Assembly (NCBI GenBank): GCA_050742535.1
Contig: JBOGIQ010000085.1
Coordinates: 1-19,036, forward strand
Direction of reading: 5' to 3'
Length of the DNA: 19,036 nt
Origin: Gp6-AA40 sp050742535
GTDB taxonomy: Bacteria > Acidobacteriota > Vicinamibacteria > Vicinamibacterales > UBA2999
Of the stretch, positions 1 to 12,007 are shown one piece after another (positions within the stretch are counted from its first letter, which is position 1; every line of letters starts with the position of its first letter). The position numbers and the translations under genes were made by a program. Under the pieces are notes generated by a model. The model ran no database searches. It was given only the letters and a program-made list of their open reading frames with translations, and was not told the origin of the DNA.

Positions 1-2709
1 GCTGGCGAACTGGCCGCCGCCTGCGTGGCGGGTGTGATCGCACGGGACGATGCGATCAGGCTTGCCGCACGGCGGGGACAGCTGATGGAGCGCGCGGCGC
101 CTGGTGGAATGTGCGCGGTGGCGATGCCGCCGGCGGAGATCGAACTGGAACTCGGGCCGGATCTCTGGCTCGCGGCGATCAACAGCGACACACAGTGCGT
201 GGTCGCCGGAACGTCAAATGCGGTGACCGCGTTTGAAGCGCGCGTGAGCCGGACGGGGCGGATCGTGCAGAGACTGTCGGCCGCCGGCGCGTTTCATTCG
301 GGGTTGATGTCCGACGTGGCCGATCCGCTGGCGGCCGCGGCGGCGTCATTCGCCATCCGGCCGCCCCAGCTCGCGTGGATCTCCAGCGTCACCGGTGAGC
401 AGGTCACCAGTATCGACGCGTCGTACTGGGGGCGGCAGGTTGTCGCCCCGGTCGAATGGGCGGCAGCGGTCGCGTCCGCTCGCGCACTGGCTGCTACACC
501 CGTGTGGATGGAGCTTGGGCCCGGCCACACGCTGATCAATCTGGTGCGCGCGGGTGCCTCCCACGACGAGCCGGCGATTCCCACGCTCGACGGCGATGAT
601 GCCGCGTACGCGGTGACCTCGGCGCTGGCACGCCTGTGGAGTGAGGGCTGCTCGGTCGACTGGCCGGCGTACCACGCCGGCTCGCACCATCGGCGAATCG
701 CGCTGCCGACGTATCCGTTCCAGCGGGAGCGCTACTGGCTTGGTGCCGGCGCCTCACGGCGGCACTCCGTGCTGCAGCGCGCGTGGACCGGGGCGTCGAC
801 CTACCAGCCCGTGTGGAGGCAGGCGACGGGGCGCACGCCGGAGTCCGGCACGCAGCCGCCGCGCCGATGGCTGTTGCTCGCCGACGGCGTTGGGCTGTCG
901 GAGCAACTGCGCGCCGCGCTCGAGCGGGACGGCGAGTCGGTCATCTTCGTCGAGGCCGGGGAGCGATTCACGCGGCGCGGCGCGAACCATTATGCGGTTC
1001 GTCCGCGCGAAGGCGCCGATTACGACGCGCTGCTGCGCAACCTCGAAAGCGCGGGCGCGCCGCCGACCGACGTGGTGCACGCATGGGCGGTCAGCGGCGA
1101 GCCGGTCGACGAAGCCGACCAGGGCGCCGTGTCGGTGGCGCACGACCGGTGCTTCCACAGCCTGATGAACCTCGCGCGTGCACTGTCGCGCCGAGCGTCG
1201 AGCGACACGCTGCGGATCACGGTGGTCAGCAACCACGTCCATGCCGTCACCGGCGACGAGATCGTGTCTCCAATCAAGGCGATCGTTCTCGGCCCCTGTC
1301 GCGTCATCCCGGCGGAGGTTCCACGGACGCTGTGCCGCCACGTCGATGTCGTGTGGCCGGCGCACGCCGGCGGCACGCTCGAACGGCTGCTGCGCGAACT
1401 GCGAACGCCGGGACGCGACCGTGCCGTCGCTCTGCGTGGGCGGCACGCCTGGACGCACGCGTTCGAGCGTGTCGAGGCCGGGGAGGGCGATGACGCCGGC
1501 CTCCGGCGGGATGGCGTGTACCTCATCACCGGCGGACTCGGTGGCGTCGGCTCTGCGCTCGCCGAACTGCTGGCGACGCGCTGTCGCCCGAAGCTGATTC
1601 TCGTCTCTCGATCGCTGCTGCCGCCGCGTCACGCGTGGGACGCCTGCACCGACAGCGACGGCGCCGACGCCATGATGGCAGACCGCATTCGCCGGCTGCA
1701 GCGCATGGAGGCGCTTGGCGCGGAGGTCGTGATCGAACGGGCCGACGTCTGCTCCTTCGCCGAGATGCAGCAGGTCGTTGAACGGGCGTACGCGCGCTTC
1801 GGACGTATCGACGGCGTCATTCACGCGGCGGGCGTCGCCGGCGGCGGAATGATCGCGCGCCGCAGCCGGCAGGCGGCGGCGGCCGTGCTGGCGCCGAAGG
1901 TGGAGGGAACGCTTACGCTCAGCCGCCTGTTCGCGCAGGCGCCGCTCGACTTCTTCGTCCTCTGCTCCTCCCTCACGGCCTTTCTCGGCGGGCTCGGACA
2001 GGCGGACTACTGCGCCGCCAACGCGTTCCTCGATGCGCACGCGCAGGCGCGGTGGTGCGCGGGCGACTCACGATTTCTGTCGATCAACTGGGACACGTGG
2101 CGCGAACGGGGAATGGCGGTGGATACGCAGGTACCGCGCGAGCTGGCGTCGATCCGTGAACAGGCGCTGAACAGCGGTCTGTCCGACGGCGACGGCCAGT
2201 CGGCGTTCCTTCGCGCACTGGCGGCGCGGGTGCCGCAGATGGCGGTCTGCACCAAGGACCTCGACTCGTTGATCGAGGCGATGGACAGGCCGCCGTCACC
2301 GCCGGGCGCCGCAGACGAGCGGCCGGCGGTCGAACGGCATGGGCGGCCGCAACTGCACACCGCCTATGTCGCGCCGGACAGCAGCACGGCGCGCGAGGTC
2401 TGCGCCGCGTTCGAGCGGGCGCTCGGCGTGGAACCGGTTGGCGTCAACGACAACTTTTTCGAGCTCGGCGGACATTCACTGTCGGCGGTGGAGCTGATGG
2501 CCCGATTGAACCGGCGCTTCGACGCCAACGTGCCCGTTGCGGCGCTCTACGACAAACTGACCCCGGGCTTCCTCGCCCGCCTGTTCGACGACCGCGCCGA
2601 CGCGTCTCGCGAGCTGGCCGGCGTGGGGCAGCGGAACGACAAAGGACGGCGGCAGACGCTGCGGACGAAGCGCCGCGACGCCCGCGTGGAGAGGAGATCA
2701 CGGCCATGA
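1..2709 (+). CDS. Modular type I PKS, 3' part (AT-KR-ACP), 5' end outside window
   Basis: This protein would load an extender onto its ACP, elongate, and reduce the beta-keto group to a hydroxyl. The frame is open from base 1. The first codons read AGELAAAC, the part of the AT active-site motif GHSxGE just after the nucleophile, so the catalytic Ser lies immediately upstream and any KS is further upstream. GTG at 25 is an internal codon, not the start. Numbering from that GTG: AT to about residue 205 with the substrate motif GAFH at 88-91; post-AT linker PTYPFQRERYW 228-238; structural KR half about 258-480; catalytic KR about 495-680 with GGLGGVG 503-509, Lys625, Ser649, Tyr662 and Asn666; ACP about 785-855 with GGHSL and phosphopantetheine Ser818 (base 2476). 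There is no DH or ER between AT and KR. The C-terminus (about 868-894) is an Arg-rich tail. The stop overlaps the next start by 4 bases. The PKS call is very secure; the number of upstream modules is unknown. Confidence 0.96.
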   Translation, partial: AGELAAACVAGVIARDDAIRLAARRGQLMERAAPGGMCAVAMPPAEIELELGPDLWLAAINSDTQCVVAGTSNAVTAFEARVSRTGRIVQRLSAAGAFHSGLMSDVADPLAAAAASFAIRPPQLAWISSVTGEQVTSIDASYWGRQVVAPVEWAAAVASARALAATPVWMELGPGHTLINLVRAGASHDEPAIPTLDGDDAAYAVTSALARLWSEGCSVDWPAYHAGSHHRRIALPTYPFQRERYWLGAGASRRHSVLQRAWTGASTYQPVWRQATGRTPESGTQPPRRWLLLADGVGLSEQLRAALERDGESVIFVEAGERFTRRGANHYAVRPREGADYDALLRNLESAGAPPTDVVHAWAVSGEPVDEADQGAVSVAHDRCFHSLMNLARALSRRASSDTLRITVVSNHVHAVTGDEIVSPIKAIVLGPCRVIPAEVPRTLCRHVDVVWPAHAGGTLERLLRELRTPGRDRAVALRGRHAWTHAFERVEAGEGDDAGLRRDGVYLITGGLGGVGSALAELLATRCRPKLILVSRSLLPPRHAWDACTDSDGADAMMADRIRRLQRMEALGAEVVIERADVCSFAEMQQVVERAYARFGRIDGVIHAAGVAGGGMIARRSRQAAAAVLAPKVEGTLTLSRLFAQAPLDFFVLCSSLTAFLGGLGQADYCAANAFLDAHAQARWCAGDSRFLSINWDTWRERGMAVDTQVPRELASIREQALNSGLSDGDGQSAFLRALAARVPQMAVCTKDLDSLIEAMDRPPSPPGAADERPAVERHGRPQLHTAYVAPDSSTAREVCAAFERALGVEPVGVNDNFFELGGHSLSAVELMARLNRRFDANVPVAALYDKLTPGFLARLFDDRADASRELAGVGQRNDKGRRQTLRTKRRDARVERRSRP
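2692..2696 (+). promoter_or_regulatory. Ribosome binding site (AGGAG) for the second PKS gene
   Basis: AGGAG lies 9 bases before the ATG at 2706, inside the coding sequence of the upstream PKS. The AGG and AGA arginine codons of its basic tail (VERRSRP) form this site, so tail and translation signal share the same bases. The site supports the ATG at 2706 as the start. Confidence 0.75.
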
Positions 2710-5700
2710 GTTCCAGACCCGACAACGGCACGCGCACTGACATTGCAATCGTCGGGATGAGCGGACGCTTTCCGGGAGCGCGAACGCTGGACGAATTCTG
2801 GCAGAACCTGCGCGATGGGGTGGAATCGCGGACGGAGTTCAGCGACGAGGACCTGTTGAACGAGGGCATCCCCGTCAGCACGCACCACCCGCGTCACGTC
2901 CGGGCGGGTTTCGTGCTCGAGGACTGCGACAAGTTCGACGCCGGCTTTTTCGGCATCAACCCGCGCGAGGCCGAAACGCTCGAACCGCAGCATCGCGTAT
3001 TCCTCGAGTGCGCGTGGGAGGCGCTCGAGAACGCCGGCTACGATGCCGAGCGGTTCGGCGGCCGCATCGGAATCTTCGCCGGGGCGACCTACTGCAACTA
3101 CCTGATCCTGAATCTGTTCCGTTCGGCGAAGGCGGTCCGTCACACCGGTCACCGGCAACTGGTGTTTGGCAGCGTGCCGGACTACATGGTCACGCGCGTC
3201 GCCTATCGGCTGAACCTGACGGGTCCCGCGTACTTCGTGCAGACAGCCTGCTCGACGTCGCTCTCCGCCGTCCATCTCGCCGCGCAGAGCCTGGCGAGAC
3301 ACGAGTGCGACATGGTGCTGGCCGGCGGGGTGTCGGTGAAGGTCCCGCAGCGGCTCGGCTACCTCTACGAGGAAGGCGGTATGGAATCGCCCGACGGCCG
3401 CGTGCGGACGTTCGACGCGAATGCGAAGGGAACAGTGTTCGGCAGCGGCGTCGGCGCGGTCGTGCTGAAGCGGCTGACGGACGCGGTCGCCGATCGGGAC
3501 CACATCCACGCCGTGATCCGCGGCACCGCCACGAACAACGACGGCTCGACCAAGGTCGGCTTCACGGCGCCGGGCGTCGTCGGACAGGCCGAGGTCGTCG
3601 CGCAGGCGCTCGAGAACAGCGGCCTGTCGGCCGACGCGATCGATTATATCGAGACGCACGGCACGGGGACGGAGCTGGGCGATCCGATCGAGATCGCGGC
3701 CTTGACGCGCGCGTTCGCGGCGCACACCAGCCGGCGCGGCTACTGCGCCATCGGATCGGTCAAGCCGAACGTCGGACACCTCGACGCCGCCGCGGGCGTG
3801 AGCAGTCTGATCAAGACCGTGCTGGCGCTGCAGCACCGCCAGATTCCACCGACCATCAACTTCGAGCGGCTCAACCCGAAGATCGAGCTCGAACAGTCGC
3901 CGTTCTTCATCAACACGACGCTTCGCGATTGGCCCGGCGCCGAGGGACGCCCGCGCAGGGCGGGCGTCAGCAGCTTCGGATTCGGCGGCACCAATGCCCA
4001 CGTCGTGGTGGAGGAGGCGCCGCCCGAGCCGGCCGCGTCGGCGTCGCGACAGCACCAGCTGCTGGTCCTCTCCGCCCGTACACCTGCCGCGCTCGACGCC
4101 GCAAGCCTGCGCCTCGCCGATCACCTCGCGCGCGACGGACGCACGAATCTCGCCGACGTCGCGTTCACACTGCAGATGGGCCGACGGCCGTTTGCGCACC
4201 GGCGCGCGATCGTGTGCGACGGCCGCGCCCGCGCGATTGAGGCGCTGCACGGCGATGCCACACGGTGGACGTCGAACGATCGGGCGTCGGCAAAGGATCG
4301 CCCCGTCGTATTCATGTTTCCGGGTCAGGGCGCCCAGTACGTGAACATGGGCCGCGCCCTCTACGACGACGAGCCGGTCTTCCGTGAGGTCGTCGCGGAA
4401 TGCGCGGAGTCCCTGCGTCCCCACCTCGGCTTCGACATCCGCGACGTCCTCTATCCCGGCGCCGACGCGGCCGCCGACGCGACACGGCGGCTGACACAGA
4501 CGTCGGTGACGCAGGCGGCAATCTTCACGATCGAACTGGCTCTCGCGCGCACCTGGATCGACTGGGGCGTGACACCGGCGGCGATGATCGGACACAGCAT
4601 CGGCGAATACGTGGCGGCCGCGGTGTCCGGCGTCCTCACCGTCGCGGACGCGCTGCGGCTGGTTGCCCTGCGCGGCCAGTTGATGGAGTCGATGCCGGCG
4701 GGCGCGATGCTGGCCGTACCGCTGCCCGCGAGCCAGCTGTCGTCGATGTTCGGCGCTGATCTCTGGCTGGCCGCCGCGAACAGTCCGTCACTCTCGGTTG
4801 CGTCGGGCGGGGAAGACGCAATCCGGACACTCGAGCGGCGGCTCGCCGACCAGGGTATCGAGGGGCGCCGCCTGCATACCTCCCATGCGTTTCATTCCGG
4901 CCTGATGGATGGAGCGGTGGCTGCCTTTGTCGACGCCGCGCGCGCCGTGACCTTCCACTCACCGTCGATCCCGTACGTCTCCAACGTCACGGGCGGCTGG
5001 GTCACGGCTGATCTGGTCGCCGATCCGAACTATTGGGGAACTCACATTCGCCAGACAGTGCGGTTCGCCGACGGGGTAAGCCGCCTGCTCGAAGACGACG
5101 ATCGCGCGTTTCTGGAGGTCGGTCCAGGGAACACGCTCAGTACATTCGTGCGGCACCAGTCCCAGCGGCCCGACAGCCGCGTGATCGTGTCCTCGATGCG
5201 GCATCCGAACGAGGACGTCGCCGACGGGGCGGTCGCGCTGAACGCGCTCGGCCGGTTATGGGTCTCGGGTGCCGCCGTCGACTGGAAGCGGTTCTCGAGT
5301 GGCGAGGAGCGTCAGCGGGTTCCGCTCCCGACCTATCCGTTCGAGCGTGCCCGTCATTGGGTCACGCCGGACAAGCCGGACCTGAAGGCCGTGCGGCGTT
5401 CGTCGGGGTTCCTGCAGCCGGATCCGAAGAACTGGTTCTACGTGCCGGCCTGGACCAGCACGCCAGCCGTTCGTGTCGAAGCCGCGCCGCCCGACAGCTG
5501 GGTCATCTTCGAAGACGAGAGCGGTGTGGGCCGTGAGCTGACGGAACGGTTGCAGTCGGCCGGGTCGCGCGTCGTCACGGTTCGAGCGGCAGGCGCGTTC
5601 AGGGAGGCGGGCGACGGTGCGTTCGAGATCAATCCCACGTCGCGCGCCGATTACGTCACGCTCGTACGCAGGTTGCGGCAGCAGTTGCCGCGCCCATCGG

Positions 5701-7355
5701 CCATCGCGCACTGTTGGATGGTCGGCGAGGCGCCCGCCGATGCGCCGGACCAGTACTGGGACGAACGCGGGTTCTTCAGCCTCCTCTATCTGGCGCAAGC
5801 GCTCGGCGAAGCCGGCGCCTCGTCGTCGCTCACAATCCAGGTACTGACGACCGGGCTCCACGACGTTTCTGGAGACGAAGATCTCACGCCACGCAAGGCT
5901 ACCGTTCTTGGACCTGCGCGTGTCATCCCGCTCGAGTTCGGACACATCGCGTGCCGCGTCATCGATTTCTCGCTGACCGACGCGCGGCGTCAACTGATCG
6001 ATCGCCTGACCGACGAGCTGCTCGGCCACTCGGACGACCCGGCGGTTGCATACCGGCGCGGCCGCCGCTGGAGCCTCTCGTACGAGCAGCATCGTCTCGA
6101 GGATCCGAAGGGGCCGCCCAGCCGCGTCCGCGACGCGGGGACGTACCTGATTACCGGGGGACTCGGAGGCGTCGGCCTCGTGCTCGCTGGATGGCTGGCG
6201 AAGACCGGGCGGTGCAATCTCGTCCTGACCAGCCGTCGCGGCCTCCCGCCGCGCGATCAATGGGATGCGGTGCTGGCGCGGTCGAACGGGTCGGACCGGA
6301 CGGTCCGGCAGATCCTCCAGGTCCGGCAGCTCGAGGCCGACGGAGCGCAGGTGCTCGTCGCCGGCGTGGACACGGCCGACCGCGACCGGATGCACGAGGT
6401 GGTCGCCGAGGCGACCGCGCGGTTTGGCCCCATTCATGGCGTGATCCACTCCGCCGGCGTGGCCGGCGGCGGAATGATCCAGTTGAAGAAGCCCGACGCG
6501 GCGCTCTCGGTGATGCGATCGAAGGTGGACGGAACCGTCGTCCTTGGCGAGCTGCTGGACGGGCAGCCGCTCGACTTCTTCCTGCTGTGTTCGTCGCTCA
6601 CTTCCGTGCTCGGGGGAGTGGGGCAGGTGGACTACTGCGGCGCCAACGCCTTTCTCGACGCATGGGCCAAGTGGTACTCAGCACGCACCGGCACCTTCAC
6701 GGTTGCGGTGAACTGGTCGGCATGGCGGGAGACCGGCATGGCCGTCGACACCGACATTCACGAGTCGCTGCGCGGTCAGTTCCGCGACCGGATGCTGGCG
6801 GCGGGCCTCGGCAACCGTGACGGCATCGAAGCGACCAGGCGGATCCTCGCCGCGGCACCCGCGTCGCAGGTGGCGGTATCGCAGGTCGACGTCTACGCGC
6901 TGCTGAATGCCGTTCGCGACGCCGCGTCCGACGAGGCCGAGACGGACGCCGCGGCGGACACACGCCCCGGCGTGCAGAGCGGCACGAGCCGGCCCGAGTT
7001 GACGTCGTCGTTTGCCGCACCGCGGACAGAGACGGAGCGGAAGCTGTGCTCGCTCTGGCAGGAGAGTCTCGGCGTCGCGCAGATCGGCGTGAACGACAGC
7101 TTCTTCGATCTCGGCGGCCATTCGCTTCTTGCCGTGCGCATGATGACGCGCATCAACGAGACGCTCGGCACCGAGATACCGGTCGCGAAGCTCTACGAGG
7201 GGCTCACGGTCGCGTTCCTGGCACAACTGATCGACGGCAAGAAAGACTCGGCGGTGTCTGACGCGGCCGATCTCGAGGCGCGCGACCGGCGGCGTGAGAA
7301 GGCGCGACGGCAGAAGGAACATCAGCAGCGGCGGCTGGCCATGGCGCGGCGATAG
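2706..7355 (+). CDS. One-module type I PKS, KS-AT-KR-ACP (1549 aa)
   Basis: This is a complete extension module: decarboxylative condensation with a malonyl unit, then ketoreduction to a beta-hydroxyacyl-ACP. KS is about residues 11-436, with Cys182 in TACSTS, His318 in ETHGTGT and His358 in KPNVGH, a full Cys-His-His set. AT is about 532-850, with GQGAQ 540-544, Ser631 in GHSIGE and HAFH 727-730, the malonyl-CoA signature. The post-AT linker PLPTYPFERARHW follows. The structural KR half begins near WFYVPAW (910). Catalytic KR has GGLGGVG 1151-1157, Lys1273, Ser1297, Tyr1310 and Asn1314. The KR shows neither the full LDD motif (B-type) nor the diagnostic Trp (A-type), so stereochemistry cannot be read. 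ACP is about 1436-1510 with Ser1473 in GGHSL (base 7122). About 265 residues separate the AT end from the KR nucleotide motif, so no DH fits. The N-terminus has only about 11 residues before the KS and no coiled-coil docking region. Residues 1524-1549 are strongly basic (DRRREKARRQK). TTA encodes Leu851. Confidence 0.97.
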   Translation: MSSRPDNGTRTDIAIVGMSGRFPGARTLDEFWQNLRDGVESRTEFSDEDLLNEGIPVSTHHPRHVRAGFVLEDCDKFDAGFFGINPREAETLEPQHRVFLECAWEALENAGYDAERFGGRIGIFAGATYCNYLILNLFRSAKAVRHTGHRQLVFGSVPDYMVTRVAYRLNLTGPAYFVQTACSTSLSAVHLAAQSLARHECDMVLAGGVSVKVPQRLGYLYEEGGMESPDGRVRTFDANAKGTVFGSGVGAVVLKRLTDAVADRDHIHAVIRGTATNNDGSTKVGFTAPGVVGQAEVVAQALENSGLSADAIDYIETHGTGTELGDPIEIAALTRAFAAHTSRRGYCAIGSVKPNVGHLDAAAGVSSLIKTVLALQHRQIPPTINFERLNPKIELEQSPFFINTTLRDWPGAEGRPRRAGVSSFGFGGTNAHVVVEEAPPEPAASASRQHQLLVLSARTPAALDAASLRLADHLARDGRTNLADVAFTLQMGRRPFAHRRAIVCDGRARAIEALHGDATRWTSNDRASAKDRPVVFMFPGQGAQYVNMGRALYDDEPVFREVVAECAESLRPHLGFDIRDVLYPGADAAADATRRLTQTSVTQAAIFTIELALARTWIDWGVTPAAMIGHSIGEYVAAAVSGVLTVADALRLVALRGQLMESMPAGAMLAVPLPASQLSSMFGADLWLAAANSPSLSVASGGEDAIRTLERRLADQGIEGRRLHTSHAFHSGLMDGAVAAFVDAARAVTFHSPSIPYVSNVTGGWVTADLVADPNYWGTHIRQTVRFADGVSRLLEDDDRAFLEVGPGNTLSTFVRHQSQRPDSRVIVSSMRHPNEDVADGAVALNALGRLWVSGAAVDWKRFSSGEERQRVPLPTYPFERARHWVTPDKPDLKAVRRSSGFLQPDPKNWFYVPAWTSTPAVRVEAAPPDSWVIFEDESGVGRELTERLQSAGSRVVTVRAAGAFREAGDGAFEINPTSRADYVTLVRRLRQQLPRPSAIAHCWMVGEAPADAPDQYWDERGFFSLLYLAQALGEAGASSSLTIQVLTTGLHDVSGDEDLTPRKATVLGPARVIPLEFGHIACRVIDFSLTDARRQLIDRLTDELLGHSDDPAVAYRRGRRWSLSYEQHRLEDPKGPPSRVRDAGTYLITGGLGGVGLVLAGWLAKTGRCNLVLTSRRGLPPRDQWDAVLARSNGSDRTVRQILQVRQLEADGAQVLVAGVDTADRDRMHEVVAEATARFGPIHGVIHSAGVAGGGMIQLKKPDAALSVMRSKVDGTVVLGELLDGQPLDFFLLCSSLTSVLGGVGQVDYCGANAFLDAWAKWYSARTGTFTVAVNWSAWRETGMAVDTDIHESLRGQFRDRMLAAGLGNRDGIEATRRILAAAPASQVAVSQVDVYALLNAVRDAASDEAETDAAADTRPGVQSGTSRPELTSSFAAPRTETERKLCSLWQESLGVAQIGVNDSFFDLGGHSLLAVRMMTRINETLGTEIPVAKLYEGLTVAFLAQLIDGKKDSAVSDAADLEARDRRREKARRQKEHQQRRLAMARR

Positions 7356-7358
7356 GGG
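7354..7358 (+). promoter_or_regulatory. Probable ribosome binding site (AGGGG) in the only intergenic gap
   Basis: AGGGG overlaps the TAG stop of the upstream gene (7353-7355) and lies 8 bases before the ATG at 7367. The 11-base gap 7356-7366 is the only non-coding DNA in the window and is too short for a promoter or terminator. Confidence 0.6.
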
Positions 7359-7366
7359 AAAAGGGC

Positions 7367-12003
<4,637 letters not shown>

Positions 12004-12007
<4 letters not shown>

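Noticed and set aside
25..27. GTG at 25 as a gene start
   Set aside because: The frame is open to base 1 and upstream codons already encode the conserved AT sequence after GHSxGE, so the gene begins outside the window.
3008..4240. Plus-strand ORF of 410 codons in another frame inside the second PKS
   Set aside because: It is an out-of-frame shadow of the KS region, rich in Arg and Gly with no domain; the PKS frame carries all motifs.
2547..4595. Long minus-strand ORF of 682 codons opposite the second PKS
   Set aside because: It lies antisense to conserved KS and AT coding sequence, is Arg-rich and low in recognisable motifs, and follows from the strong third-position G/C bias; the same applies to the other long antisense ORFs (754-2040, 8345-10384, 10514-12058, 11749-13347, 15729-17078).
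5376..6135. Possible hidden DH domain between AT and KR in the second PKS
   Set aside because: The interval matches the structural half of KR in length and in the FYVPAW start, and no HxxxGxxxxP-type DH motif is seen; the same holds for the other modules.
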